Of a stretch of 64,000 nucleotides of DNA, positions 55,363 to 64,000 are shown piece by piece; positions within the stretch are counted from its first letter, which is position 1; the number at the start of each line of letters is the position of its first letter. The notes under the pieces are model-generated. The model had not been told where the DNA came from, did no database searches, and was given only the letters and a program-made list of their open reading frames with translations. Made by a program: the position numbers and the translations under genes. This DNA is from Paenibacillus sp. N3.4 (GTDB lineage: Bacteria > Bacillota > Bacilli > Paenibacillales > NBRC-103111): contig NZ_VRTT01000010.1 in the NCBI RefSeq assembly GCF_008017805.1, forward strand, positions 1-64,000. The letters run 5' to 3'.

Positions 55363-56062
55363 TTTTGTTGTTATTGCGACTCGTAACGAGGGAAAAGTAA
55401 AAGAATTTGCCAAGCTGTTTGGCGCCAAAGGGTATAAAGTTCGCTGCTTGACCGATTACACGGATCTTCCGGAAATTATTGAGAGCGGAACAACCTTCGC
55501 AGAGAATGCTCGGATTAAGGCGCAAATTATTAGTGCGCATTTGCATGTGCCCGTGCTTGCAGATGATTCCGGACTGTGTGTAGCTGCTCTTGACGGAGCC
55601 CCTGGTGTTTATTCGGCAAGGTTCGCCGGAGAGAATGCCACGGATGCTGACAATAACGCCAAGCTGCTGCAAGCATTAAGCGAGCTCCCTAATGCTGAAG
55701 GGGATTCTGCTACTTCCGCGAACCCCAAGCTGCTTAGCAAAGCTTCCTTCGTGTGCGCGTTGGCCTTGATCGATCCTGTCGCCAATGAAATTATTGAAGC
55801 TGAGGATCGTTTCGATGGTTATATCATAGGTGAAGCGCGAGGCGAAAGTGGATTCGGATACGATCCCTTGTTTTATTTGCCTGCCCTCGACAAAACGATG
55901 GCCGAATTAACGGTTGAAGAGAAAAATGAAATGAGTCATCGGGCCAAAGCATTACGCTTATTTTTGGACAGGCTGCCTGGCCAAAGGATATGTAGCCTCA
56001 TGGATTCATCGAAGAAACCTGCTCCCACTCATGCGGTGGAAGAGCAGGTTTCTTTGTTTTAG
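55346..56062 (+). CDS. rdgB: XTP/dITP diphosphatase
   Basis: 238 aa. It removes non-canonical purine nucleotides from the pool. [34 protein letters not shown] and [11 protein letters not shown] are diagnostic. A tail of about 30 residues beyond the usual end (from about LDRLPGQ) is unusual: its last codons coincide with a terminator hairpin, and its stop overlaps the convergent asparagine synthetase gene by 4 bp. Confidence 0.93.
   Translation: MQLQSNFVVIATRNEGKVKEFAKLFGAKGYKVRCLTDYTDLPEIIESGTTFAENARIKAQIISAHLHVPVLADDSGLCVAALDGAPGVYSARFAGENATDADNNAKLLQALSELPNAEGDSATSANPKLLSKASFVCALALIDPVANEIIEAEDRFDGYIIGEARGESGFGYDPLFYLPALDKTMAELTVEEKNEMSHRAKALRLFLDRLPGQRICSLMDSSKKPAPTHAVEEQVSLF
56015..56060 (+). 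terminator. Terminator hairpin inside the 3' end of rdgB
   Basis: AAACCTGCTC pairs with GAGCAGGTTT, followed by a T-rich tract, all within the last codons of rdgB. Confidence 0.65.
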
Positions 56063-57903
56063 CGAATGGATATCTTGTAGCTTCTCAGCCATGTATCCAC
56101 TTGTATCAAGTAAGCGAAGAGTTGGGGTCCTGTCATTAATTGTCCAAACCAAGGAAGATCGAAATCGTTATTTTCTGAGCTGGCGAGGGCCTGTATTTTT
56201 TTGACATCAATAAAGGGCAGCAAGGGGGAACTTGGATCGTCCAGAATTTCAAGCACCCACTTTCTAACTGCTGTTAAATAGTTGGGATTGTGTGTTTTGG
56301 GATATGGGCTTTTTTTGCGAGTTAGCACGTCATTGGGTAGAGCGCCTTTCAATGCTTTGCGCAATATTCCTTTTTCTCGATCGCCTGAGGTTTTAATTTC
56401 CCAAGGAATGTTCCATACATATTCCACCAGCCGGTGATCGCAGAAAGGGACACGAACTTCAAGGCCAACCGCCATACTCATGCGATCCTTGCGATCAAGT
56501 AGTGTAGGCATGAAGCGAGTGATGTTTAAATAGGACATTTCTCTCATTCGGTTCTGCTGTTGGGTTTCCCCTGCTAATCGCGGCACTTCGCTAAGCGCCT
56601 GCTGATAACGATTGCCGACATATTCGATAGGCTTGATCCAATCGATGAGATCAGGAGCGAGAAGATCCACACGATTGTTCAGCTTGAGCGACCAAGGAAA
56701 TGTTTCGGCTGCCAAAGCTTCTTCATTATGAAACCATGGATACCCGCCGAAGATTTCGTCAGCAGCTTCTCCAGAAATAGCTACCGTGGCTTGTTTTTTG
56801 ATTTCCCGACAAAATAAATAAAGAGACCCGTCTACATCGGCCATCCCTGGTGTATCACGGGCAAAAACCGCTGTTTTCAGTGACTCCACCAACTCAGGTG
56901 TGTCGAACTCAACATAATGATGCTCCGTCCCCAAATGCTCCGTCATTCGTTTAATCCATGGGGTATCTGAGTTTGGTTGAAATATGTTGGCTTTAAAGTG
57001 CTTATCATTGTCCACATAATCCACTGAAAAAGTATGCAGCTGGCCTTTCCCAAGCTCCTGGTGATGACTAGCGGCCAGAGCCGTTAATGCACTCGAGTCG
57101 AGCCCACCGGAAAGGAGTGTGCAAATCGGTACGTCAGAGGCTAGCTGACGTTTCGAAGTGTCTTGAAGTAACTGCTGAACTTGTGAAGCCGTTGCTGCGA
57201 TGTCGTCGGGGTGAGGCTTACTTTCCAGTTTCCAATAGGTGCGAATGGATAAGCCGTTGCGATCAAAGACGGCGCATTGCCCTGGTTTGAGCTCAGACAT
57301 ATTACGGAATATGCCGTGTCCGGGCGTGCGCGCAGGACCGACTGCGAAAATTTCAGCTAATCCTTCCGCGCCAACCTCTGCTTTGAAATCAGGGTGGGCA
57401 AGAATAGCTTTTGGCTCAGAGCCGAATAGAAGCACGCCGTTCTGATGAGAATAAAAAAGCGGCTTTACACCGAGCCGATCTCTAACCAAAAACAGAGATT
57501 GTTCCTGATCGTCCCAAGCTGCGAAAGCGAAAATGCCGTTTAATCGATCGACACATGATCTCCCCCATTCGATAAAGGCCACAAGCAGCACCTCTGTATC
57601 ACAAGTGGTGCGGAAACGATGCCCACGCAGTTCGAGCTCTTTTTTCAATTCAGGGGCGTTATAGAGTTCACCATTATATACAATCGTATACGTGTAGTCT
57701 CCCTGTTTTCGAACCATGGGCTGAGCGCCATTCTCTGGATCCATGACACTGAGGCGCCGGTGCCCAAGTGCACAATGTTGCGAAATCCACGTGCCGGAAG
57801 CATCTGGTCCACGCAGATGGAGGGTCTCCGTCATATTTTCTAGAATGGACGGGTACCCGGTCAAGTCTTTCCGCCAATCTATCCAACCCGTTATTCCGCA
57901 CAT
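56059..57903 (-). CDS. asnB: Glutamine-hydrolysing asparagine synthetase
   Basis: 614 aa. It begins MCGITGWID, where Cys2 is the glutaminase nucleophile. RGPDASG and YNGELYN lie in the amidotransferase domain; the ATP loop is LLSGGLDSSAL, with ISGEAADEIFGGYPW in the synthetase domain. It makes asparagine from aspartate, ATP and glutamine. Bacillus has several paralogues, including the sporulation-linked AsnO; which one this is cannot be decided here. Confidence 0.92.
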   Translation of the reverse strand: MCGITGWIDWRKDLTGYPSILENMTETLHLRGPDASGTWISQHCALGHRRLSVMDPENGAQPMVRKQGDYTYTIVYNGELYNAPELKKELELRGHRFRTTCDTEVLLVAFIEWGRSCVDRLNGIFAFAAWDDQEQSLFLVRDRLGVKPLFYSHQNGVLLFGSEPKAILAHPDFKAEVGAEGLAEIFAVGPARTPGHGIFRNMSELKPGQCAVFDRNGLSIRTYWKLESKPHPDDIAATASQVQQLLQDTSKRQLASDVPICTLLSGGLDSSALTALAASHHQELGKGQLHTFSVDYVDNDKHFKANIFQPNSDTPWIKRMTEHLGTEHHYVEFDTPELVESLKTAVFARDTPGMADVDGSLYLFCREIKKQATVAISGEAADEIFGGYPWFHNEEALAAETFPWSLKLNNRVDLLAPDLIDWIKPIEYVGNRYQQALSEVPRLAGETQQQNRMREMSYLNITRFMPTLLDRKDRMSMAVGLEVRVPFCDHRLVEYVWNIPWEIKTSGDREKGILRKALKGALPNDVLTRKKSPYPKTHNPNYLTAVRKWVLEILDDPSSPLLPFIDVKKIQALASSENNDFDLPWFGQLMTGPQLFAYLIQVDTWLRSYKISIR

Positions 57904-58081
57904 AGACGTTCATTCCTTTCCTTTAAGAGAGCATGATGATAAAGGGTATGCAATCTACGGGTATAAAATGTCTGTCCGATAGGGGGAACCAGGCGGTCAT
58001 TTTAATTGGATTTTGTGTTTTGTGGACAAGACTGTTACAATAAATCCAATTATTACTTACTAAATGATAAAGGTGATGACT

Positions 58082-58438
58082 ATGAAAAAGAAGCATTCCA
58101 AGGCACAAATTGATTATTTGGCATCCAGAGAGCACTTTCTACAAATCAGTAACCAAGCAGATAAACGAATCGCCGAATTAGCTGAAGAAGGAAAAGAACT
58201 TGGACAGGAAGAAATGGAAGAAATTATTGAGCGTGTCGGTTTACACCGCGCTTATAATGAGCTTACGCAAGCGGAGAACGTTCTGATTAACTGGACACAA
58301 ACAGCGATTCGAACCGAACCTGCATTTATTCAAAATCGCAGCAACTTTGAGGAGCTTTACGAAAAGGTTAAAACAGATGCAGAAGCAAGAGGGGCAATTC
58401 TTAATCTTGCCATGCGGTTAAATTTAGAGCTCGTGTGA
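58082..58438 (+). CDS. Small unknown helical protein
   Basis: 118 aa from ATG 58082 (AAAGGTGATG upstream). Highly charged and helical: RIAELAEEGKELGQEEMEEI suggests a coiled coil. The family is not recognised and there is no signal peptide. Two small genes follow. Confidence 0.65.
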   Translation: MKKKHSKAQIDYLASREHFLQISNQADKRIAELAEEGKELGQEEMEEIIERVGLHRAYNELTQAENVLINWTQTAIRTEPAFIQNRSNFEELYEKVKTDAEARGAILNLAMRLNLELV

Positions 58439-58484
58439 CATTCTAAAGAGGTAGTGCCATTCTTTCTTCAGGAGGCGAATGCTC

Positions 58485-58598
58485 ATGGATAGTCATTTCA
58501 TCAGCAAGCTGCACGACAAACAGAGGAAAGCCGCAAAGAATTTGAGGACACAAGGTGACGGTCAACCCGGCGGTAACTTGCCGCACAAAAAGCACTAG
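58485..58598 (+). CDS. 37-aa small basic protein
   Basis: AGGAGG lies 9 nt before ATG 58485. The peptide is basic (SKLHDKQRKAAKNLR) and ends GGNLPHKKH. It is followed by a terminator. Size, charge and setting suggest a minor small spore protein, but no family match is claimed. Confidence 0.5.
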   Translation: MDSHFISKLHDKQRKAAKNLRTQGDGQPGGNLPHKKH

Positions 58599-58617
58599 CG
58601 TGTAATGGCACCAATAA

Positions 58618-58653
58618 GAGCCTGTAGGGAACAATTTCCTTACAGGCTTTTGC
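58618..58653 (+). terminator. Rho-independent terminator
   Basis: AGCCTGTAGGGA pairs with TTCCTTACAGGCT around a short loop, with a T-rich tail. Confidence 0.75.
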
Positions 58654-58732
58654 TTACCCGTTAGCATATTTCATATCGTTTTTCTCCATACTAAGGCAGC
58701 TATGATTTCACTTAGAGAGGATGAAGACGTTT

Positions 58733-58864
58733 ATGAGTAAAAAGAAAAATATGGATGAGAAAAACCAAAGTGCCATTGACAATTCGAAGCAAGCTTCCAG
58801 TATCCAATCTAATTTACCGTCCACAGAGCCGGGGCAGCATCAGCCTAATCGACCTTCAGTCTAA
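58733..58864 (+). CDS. 43-aa small hydrophilic protein
   Basis: From ATG 58733 with AGAGAGGATG upstream. Rich in Lys, Gln, Ser and Pro, ending GQHQPNRPSV, with no hydrophobic core. It is flanked by terminators on both sides, so it is probably its own transcript. It may be a minor spore or stress peptide; function unknown. Confidence 0.45.
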   Translation: MSKKKNMDEKNQSAIDNSKQASSIQSNLPSTEPGQHQPNRPSV

Positions 58865-58911
58865 AGGATTCTTAATTGGAGTCTATCAACTGGTATAGCG
58901 GAAGATAAACG

Positions 58912-58964
58912 CAGAGGCAGCCTTGGACAAGAAAAAATTGTCTGAGGCTGCCTCTGCCGTTTTA
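58912..58964. terminator. Bidirectional terminator between convergent small genes
   Basis: CAGAGGCAGCC pairs perfectly with GGCTGCCTCTG, followed by a T-rich tract. Confidence 0.8.
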
Positions 58965-58979
58965 TACAATAGTTGAGTT

Positions 58980-59549
58980 TTATTGTACACTGGACATATA
59001 TTTCCCTAAGTTATCTCTAAATGCTATCAACTCTTCTTTATTATTCATTTTCAATGTCACTTTAGCTCCTTCATGAGAACCAGGCACATAATAAGCCCGT
59101 GTCAATATAGAAAGTAACTCATTTGTTTTTTGCACGAATGTAGAAAATTTAATTTGATCGTCTTCTGTGAACCTTTTATTCTCTTCGTAATTGTTTTTTA
59201 TACTTTCAGTTATTGCTATCATATTTTTATTTATTGGATTTAATAAATCAGTCGATGTTGCAGAATCTACTGTTTCTGAATTAGCTTCCATGACAGAGAG
59301 CTTATCATGAATGTCTACTAGATGTTCTATTGTCAATTTGTTAATTGGATTTGAAGCTATAGCCTCATAGGTACTCCAAATTTTAAAAAGCGAACTGCCT
59401 ACGATACTTTCCAAAGTCATTTTTATGCCATGTTCAACCTTTTTTTGCTGATTGTATATAAAGGCTGAACAAATAAGTGAAACAATAATTAAACCAAATA
59501 AAAGATTTTGAGTTTTCTTCTCCACGTTAAACAGCACACCCTCTCCCAC
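58980..59549 (-). CDS. Unknown membrane-anchored protein
   Basis: 189 aa from a GTG; a later GTG is also possible. One membrane helix, LLFGLIIVSLICSAFIY, lies near residues 16-32, followed by an extracytoplasmic helical domain of about 150 residues resembling a sensor-like four-helix region without signalling partner. AT-rich. No family recognised. Confidence 0.6.
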   Translation of the reverse strand: MGEGVLFNVEKKTQNLLFGLIIVSLICSAFIYNQQKKVEHGIKMTLESIVGSSLFKIWSTYEAIASNPINKLTIEHLVDIHDKLSVMEANSETVDSATSTDLLNPINKNMIAITESIKNNYEENKRFTEDDQIKFSTFVQKTNELLSILTRAYYVPGSHEGAKVTLKMNNKEELIAFRDNLGKYMSSVQ

Positions 59550-59730
59550 GCCTCAATCAAAAATCCTTCTATTTCCTTTAGACGAGAACTTATCTGTTTG
59601 GTTGCGCGAACTTATTTTCCGTCGACTTGGGATCAGCGTCCTTCTTGTACGAAAACCAATGATAGGTTAAGATAAAGAATGAGTTTATGACTCATTCAAT
59701 TTCATATCGGATTTAGGTGCTTGCTGATTA

Positions 59731-59900
59731 TGTATGCATACAATCGGTAAGCTTAAAAGGGAAGTTTGGTTTGAAGCCAACGCGGTCCCGCCACTGTAAC
59801 AGAGAAGTCAACGTCACTATGCCACTGATCGCTGGATTGGGAAGGCTGACGTTTGATGATGATCCTGAAGCCAGGAGACCTGCCTAGATCTGCGCACTGT
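59731..59900 (+). promoter_or_regulatory. Cobalamin riboswitch
   Basis: Conserved elements appear in order: AAGGGAAGTTTGGTTTGAAG, then GCGGTCCCGCCACTGTAA, and the B12 box AGCCAGGAGACCTGCC at 59869-59884. A terminator follows, so adenosylcobalamin binding should switch off the downstream transporter genes. Confidence 0.93.
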
Positions 59901-59955
59901 TATGTACCTACGGGAGATAGGGAGGTGTTAGATGAACTATTCGCATATAATCGAT

Positions 59956-59998
59956 AGGCGTCTTTCCCTTTGTTTGAAGAGGGGAGGACGCCTTTTTT
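59956..59998 (+). terminator. Expression-platform terminator of the cobalamin riboswitch
   Basis: AGGCGTC and GGACGCCT, with CCCT/AGGG inside, pair above a T6 tract. Confidence 0.85.
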
Positions 59999-60097
59999 AG
60001 TTGACAAAACAGCAAAACTCATGAATAATTGTTTAAATGTAATATTTACAATTAAACAAAAGAATTCATTACACACTCACAGGAGGTTCTTCCAGCT

Positions 60098-60979
60098 ATG
60101 TTTACAACCTATAAAAGCAAATATGCTCGAATTACTTTGATCTTATCCATTCTTATCTTGGTCTTGTCTGCTTGTTCGAATCCAAAAAGCCAAACAGTCA
60201 AAGAATCCACACCTGCTTCTGTGGTGCCCGCCAAAGAACAAGTGCTCAAATATGTGACTCTCAATATGCCTCGATCGCTAGATCCAACGAATATTGACGC
60301 GCAGCGCATTACTTCCGATGGAATCGCAGAACCGCTTGTGTATCAGAATGATGATGGATCGATACGCCCATGGTTAGCCAGATCGTGGAAGAACGTAGAA
60401 CCTACTGTCTGGGAGGTAGAATTGCAGCAGAATGTTAAGTTCTGGAGTGGGGCTGTGATGGATGCAGCTGCCGTAAAGGCTGCTTTGGAGCGTCATCAGA
60501 AGCTAAACAAACGTGGCCCCTCTCAGCTCGGCGGTGTTCAGTTTATCGTCAAGGATGCGACACATCTGCAAATCAAAACGCCAAAGCCTGATCCTTCCTT
60601 TATTTTTAAATTAGCAGCCTTTGCTATACATAATGCGGCGCAAGCGGATTTGATCGGTGATAAATTTAATAAAGAGACTGATCTGACCGGATTTATGAAG
60701 CCAATCCAATTCACACCGGGAGAATTATTGATTGCAGAAGCATTTCCCGGATACTGGGGAGAAAAACCGAAGCTGCAGCGATTGGAAGCCAGACTTGGTA
60801 CGGATGGACAATCTAGATTGCTCGCGCTTAAAAATGGCGATGCAGATGGCGATATGAATGTTGAAGTGGAGCAGCGGGTGTCCTATGAGAAGGATGCGAA
60901 ATTTCAGACTTACTTCCCGATTGGCAGTACGTCGAACCTATGGTTGAATATTAAAAAAGTGCCTTCTCTTCAGGACAAT
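60098..60979 (+). pseudogene. 5' part of a peptide/nickel-type substrate-binding lipoprotein
   Basis: AGGAGG precedes ATG 60098. The signal peptide has lipobox LSAC. The mature part fits SBP_bac_5/NikA: TLNMPRSLDPTNIDAQR, WEVELQQNVKFWSGAVMDAA and FPIGSTSNLWLNIKKVP. At about 60979 the homology stops in mid-domain and the frame ends within four codons. Roughly half the protein is missing. A cobalt or nickel ligand is likely given the B12 riboswitch. Confidence 0.8.
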
Positions 60980-61320
60980 GTCAACGAATGTGTATAGCTC
61001 GTGCCCTCGTTGCTAATCCGGAACTAATCATTCTGGATGAATGTCTCTCGGCGCTGGATGTCTCGGTTCAAGCGCAGGTCATTGAACTGCTCCAATCCTT
61101 ACATAAATCTCGTAAACTCAGCTATTTATTTATCTCTCATGATATTACGGTGGTTGCTTCGATATGTAAACGTATATTGGTCATGCATGAAGGCGTCTTG
61201 GTGGAACAGGGGAGGACAAGCGAACTAATGGGGAACCCGCAGCACCCTTATACCCAGTCTTTAATGGCTGATGTGCCGCAGTATCCGAGCTTTGTTTTAG
61301 AAGAAGGAGGAAAAAAATGA
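60980..61320 (+). pseudogene. 3' part of a peptide/nickel-type ABC ATPase
   Basis: Homology starts abruptly at QRMCIARALVANPELIILD, the region just after the ABC signature. It continues with Walker B, SALDVSVQAQVIELLQSL and the switch SHDITVVASICKRILVM. Walker A and the signature are absent, so it cannot bind ATP. The missing segment would include the rest of the binding protein, two permeases, a first ATPase and most of this one. Confidence 0.82.
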
Positions 61321-61682
61321 GTACTTGGGATTTATCTACCGTTCAGCATCATGTGTTAATTTGTAATGGCGGTTCTTGCCTAAAGAAATTGGGTGACGAG
61401 ACCACCCTAGCCATCCGAGATGAGATTGCATGTCACGGAGCAGAGAATCTGATTCATACGACGAGAACACGGTGCAATGGTCGCTGTGAAGATGCTTGTG
61501 TGGTAACGGTATACCCGCAAGGGATTTGGTACAAAGAGATGACGCCTGAGCTTGGAAGAAGACTTGTGCGAGAACACTTGCTGAATGGCCAACCGATAGA
61601 AGAGAATATGATATACAGCTATGCGGAAACCTTTGTGCCGACAGGTAACGGAAGTGCAGGTAAAAGTCGAGCCGCGAAATAA
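61317..61682 (+). CDS. Thioredoxin-like (2Fe-2S) ferredoxin
   Basis: 121 aa. The cluster cysteines are in CNGGSCLKKLG and RCNGRCEDACVVTVYPQGIWY. This family often lies with cobalamin-synthesis or cobalt-transport genes (CbiW-like in Bacillus). It overlaps the ATPase remnant by 4 bp and so remains under the riboswitch. Confidence 0.85.
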   Translation: MSTWDLSTVQHHVLICNGGSCLKKLGDETTLAIRDEIACHGAENLIHTTRTRCNGRCEDACVVTVYPQGIWYKEMTPELGRRLVREHLLNGQPIEENMIYSYAETFVPTGNGSAGKSRAAK

Positions 61683-61730
61683 ATGGAACGTATGCCCACG
61701 CTGCGTGCCTACAAACGTGTGACAACAAAA

Positions 61731-61771
61731 AAGACCTAGCGGACTAAATCTTAATTCCCGTTAGGTCTTTC
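61731..61771. terminator. Bidirectional terminator between the ferredoxin gene and metE
   Basis: AAAGACCTAGCGG pairs with CCCGTTAGGTCTTT (G-T pairs tolerated), A-rich on the left and T-rich on the right. Confidence 0.75.
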
Positions 61772-61787
61772 GTATTTTGTTTTATAG

Positions 61788-64000
61788 TTATTGAATCGCT
61801 GCCAGTTTTCTTTCTCTAAACAATTTCGCGGCCTCTACCATGACTCTGAGAGAAGCGATGGTTTCTTCTTTGCTTCTTGTTTTGAGACCGCAATCCGGAT
61901 TGATCCAGAATAGTTCAGGCTCTAATACTTGGAGTGCTCGCTCTATCATCTCTACCATTTCTTCAACAGATGGCACACGAGGACTATGAATATCGTAGAC
62001 ACCTAATCCGATGCCTTGATCATAAGTGTGCTCTTCAAAGCTGTGAATCAATTCGCCGTGGCTGCGGGAAGTTTCAATGGAGATGACGTCCGCGTCCAGG
62101 GCGCGGATGGAATCGATGATATCGTGGAATTCGCAGTAGCACATATGCGTATGAATTTGCGTCGTATCTCGGACAGTAGCTGTGGATAAACGGAAGGCCA
62201 GTACCGACCAATCCAGATATGCTTGCCAGTCTTGCTTTTTGAGGGGCAGTCCTTCACGAAGCGCCGGTTCATCGACTTGGATCATTTCGATGCCTGCTTG
62301 TTCCAAGGCTTCTACTTCTTCACGAAGCGCCAAAGCAATTTGATAAGCAACTTGCTCCCGCGTAATATCACTGCGAACGAAGGACCAGTTCAGAATCGTA
62401 ATAGGACCTGTCAGCATGCCTTTAACAGGCTTCTGTGTCAGAGATTGCGCGTAGGCTGTTTCCTTAACGGTCATGGCTTCAACGAATTCCACATCACCGA
62501 AAATGATAGGGGGTTTTACACAGCGGGAACCGTAGGACTGCACCCAACCATTCGAAGTGAAGGCGAAGCCAACCAGCTTCTCTCCGAAAAATTCGACCAT
62601 ATCGGTACGCTCGAATTCCCCATGAACGAGCACATCTAGTCCCAACTCCTCTTGCAGCGCAATCCAGTGACCAATTTGCTCTTGGATAAACTGCTCATAT
62701 TGCTCTGGCGTCCATTGTCCGTTTCTCCAATTTTTGCGTGCATTGCGCACTTCAATCGTTTGCGGAAAGGAACCAATCGTCGTTGTCGGCAAGAAGGGAA
62801 GCTGCCATTTCGCTTCCTGGATACCTCTACGAGCCGTAAAGCTGCTATTTCTTGCAGCTGGAAGACTGGCGATATTCGCAGTTGCTTCTTGAACATTCCG
62901 TTTGTTCCGATACGCGGAAGTGTTTAATGCTGAAAGGACTTTTTGATTACTGGCTAACTCAGCAGCTACAGACGTTTTACCTACGTTTATTGCCTTCGTT
63001 ATAAGAGTGATCTCATCCAGCTTTTGTTCGGCAAATGCCAAAGCATCGAGCAGGATCGGCTCAAGCTTGACTTCTTTGCGAGTCGAAACAGGCACATGAA
63101 GCAAACTGGATGAAGGCTGGATCAGAAGTCGATCATTTGATACGAAGGAAGAAATCATGTGTAGAAGATCCAATTTTTGCGTGAGATCAGCTTGCCAAAT
63201 ATTTCTTCCGTCAATTATGCCAGCTGCCAAAACTTTGTCCGAAGGGAAGCCGTAGGATTGAATCTGCTTTAAGTTGGCTTCTAATCCATGAACGAAGTCT
63301 AAACCGATACCGTGAACAGGAAGCTGAATGAGATCTTCGTAGTGCTCAACGGAATCGAAATACGTTTGTAAGATCAGTTTCAGATTAGGAGCCGCTTTGG
63401 CAAGCGTTGCGTAAATATGCTGGATGCGACTGATATCCGATTTGGCTAACGATTGCACGAAGATCGGCTCATCGATTTGAACATATGTGGCCCCTTCTTG
63501 TTCGAGCTCTGCCAATATTTGCGTATAAAGAGGAAGTAATTCTTCTATAAGCGCATCGATTTGATCGGATTTATAGCCTTTAGACAGCTTAAGAAACGTG
63601 TACAAACCAATAATGACGGGCTTTCCATCAATACCTAGTTTTTCTTTGGCTTCACGGTAAGCTTCCAGCGGTTTGTTGACGGTTAAAGTGGGTTTCGCCT
63701 CGTTTAATTCCGGTACAATATAATGGTAATTGGTATTGAACCATTTGGTCATTTCGCAAGCTGTTGCCCCTTGACTTCCGCGGGCCATTGCATAGTAAGT
63801 AGAGAGGGGAACAACACCGCCTTCATAGGGAAATCGCTTAGGAACGAGTCCGAACATAGTGGCTGTATCCAGCATGTGATCGTAGAGACTGAAATCACCG
63901 ACAGGGATAAGGTCGACTCCCTTGGCTTGTTGCAATTTGAGATTATCGAGTCGAATCTGTTCAATTTGCTTATTAAAGGCAAGTTCTTCAACTTTACCTG
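61788..64000 (-). CDS. metE: Cobalamin-independent methionine synthase, 5' end beyond window
   Basis: The frame is open to the right edge and reads upstream of the apparent TTG at 63935 (KQIEQIRLDNLKLQQAKGVDL), so the true N-terminus of about 30 residues lies outside. The C-terminal catalytic domain has zinc ligands in THMCYCEFHDI and NPDCGLKTR. It methylates homocysteine from methyltetrahydrofolate without B12. metE is often repressed by a B12 riboswitch; its leader is not in view. Confidence 0.93.
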   Translation of the reverse strand, partial: GKVEELAFNKQIEQIRLDNLKLQQAKGVDLIPVGDFSLYDHMLDTATMFGLVPKRFPYEGGVVPLSTYYAMARGSQGATACEMTKWFNTNYHYIVPELNEAKPTLTVNKPLEAYREAKEKLGIDGKPVIIGLYTFLKLSKGYKSDQIDALIEELLPLYTQILAELEQEGATYVQIDEPIFVQSLAKSDISRIQHIYATLAKAAPNLKLILQTYFDSVEHYEDLIQLPVHGIGLDFVHGLEANLKQIQSYGFPSDKVLAAGIIDGRNIWQADLTQKLDLLHMISSFVSNDRLLIQPSSSLLHVPVSTRKEVKLEPILLDALAFAEQKLDEITLITKAINVGKTSVAAELASNQKVLSALNTSAYRNKRNVQEATANIASLPAARNSSFTARRGIQEAKWQLPFLPTTTIGSFPQTIEVRNARKNWRNGQWTPEQYEQFIQEQIGHWIALQEELGLDVLVHGEFERTDMVEFFGEKLVGFAFTSNGWVQSYGSRCVKPPIIFGDVEFVEAMTVKETAYAQSLTQKPVKGMLTGPITILNWSFVRSDITREQVAYQIALALREEVEALEQAGIEMIQVDEPALREGLPLKKQDWQAYLDWSVLAFRLSTATVRDTTQIHTHMCYCEFHDIIDSIRALDADVISIETSRSHGELIHSFEEHTYDQGIGLGVYDIHSPRVPSVEEMVEMIERALQVLEPELFWINPDCGLKTRSKEETIASLRVMVEAAKLFRERKLAAIQ

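Larger units (their letters stand above)
59550..60097. other. Leader region of the B12-controlled operon
   Basis: It contains the cobalamin riboswitch at 59731-59900 and its terminator at 59956-59998. No gene seen. Confidence 0.7.

Overview
The window looks like chromosomal DNA of an endospore-forming Gram-positive of the Paenibacillus type (family Paenibacillaceae). Evidence: a GerE-like sporulation regulator, the gerM-rph-rdgB gene order known from Bacillus, a YesM/YesN two-component pair beside a sugar ABC transporter without its own ATPase, a WIAG-tail repeat protein, GerMN, YutG and CgeB families, and strong Shine-Dalgarno sites with ATG, TTG and GTG starts. No rRNA, tRNA, CRISPR array or complete insertion sequence was seen.

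Layout. 1-18.7 kb is a surface-glycan cluster. It holds the 3' end of a decapeptide-repeat WIAG-tail protein, rmlA, a 45-codon rmlB remnant and rmlD, then two copies of a three-gene GT2 glycosyltransferase trio (3.3-5.8 kb and 16.1-18.7 kb). Between the trios lie a CgeB-like glycosyltransferase, two paralogous GT4 enzymes, an SDR epimerase, an inverted DUF4855 gene, and four genes equivalent to WbpA, WbpB, WbpD and WbpE. Those four would make a UDP-2,3-diacetamido-2,3-dideoxy-glucuronic acid. 19-20 kb is an orphan fabH with a FapR-type operator. 20.3-29.4 kb is a sugar-uptake locus: histidine kinase, AraC-type response regulator, CUT1 ABC transporter, Gfo/Idh/MocA dehydrogenase, ThuA-like protein and TauE/SafE permease.

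30.1-33.5 kb is a SWIM-SNF2 helicase. 33.9-39.7 kb is a sulfonate-type ABC operon that ends in an AprA-like flavoprotein and a two-cluster ferredoxin, behind a leader with a perfect 15-bp hairpin and a terminator-like hairpin. 39.8-43.5 kb carries a CAP-domain exoprotein, an AT-rich group (Imm7-like protein, an unknown protein, a DEDDh exonuclease) and the decayed 3' end of a molybdopterin oxidoreductase. 43.5-50.9 kb carries an Lhr-type helicase, gerE, a frameshifted DUF6483-like gene, a methyltransferase and a metallo-beta-lactamase-fold hydrolase. A hairpin-rich repeat array follows at 51.1-51.6 kb. 51.8-59.5 kb holds a two-domain YutG/PgpA protein, gerM, rph, rdgB, an asparagine synthetase and small genes. 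59.7-61.7 kb is a cobalamin riboswitch in front of a deletion fusion of a peptide/nickel transporter operon, followed by a ferredoxin. metE runs off the right edge.

Two themes cut across the window. A family of roughly 140-200 bp intergenic repeats occurs three times (29.6, 33.5 and 40.8 kb). Seven reading-frame breaks all have the sign of a single missing base, which suggests residual consensus errors at least as much as gene decay.
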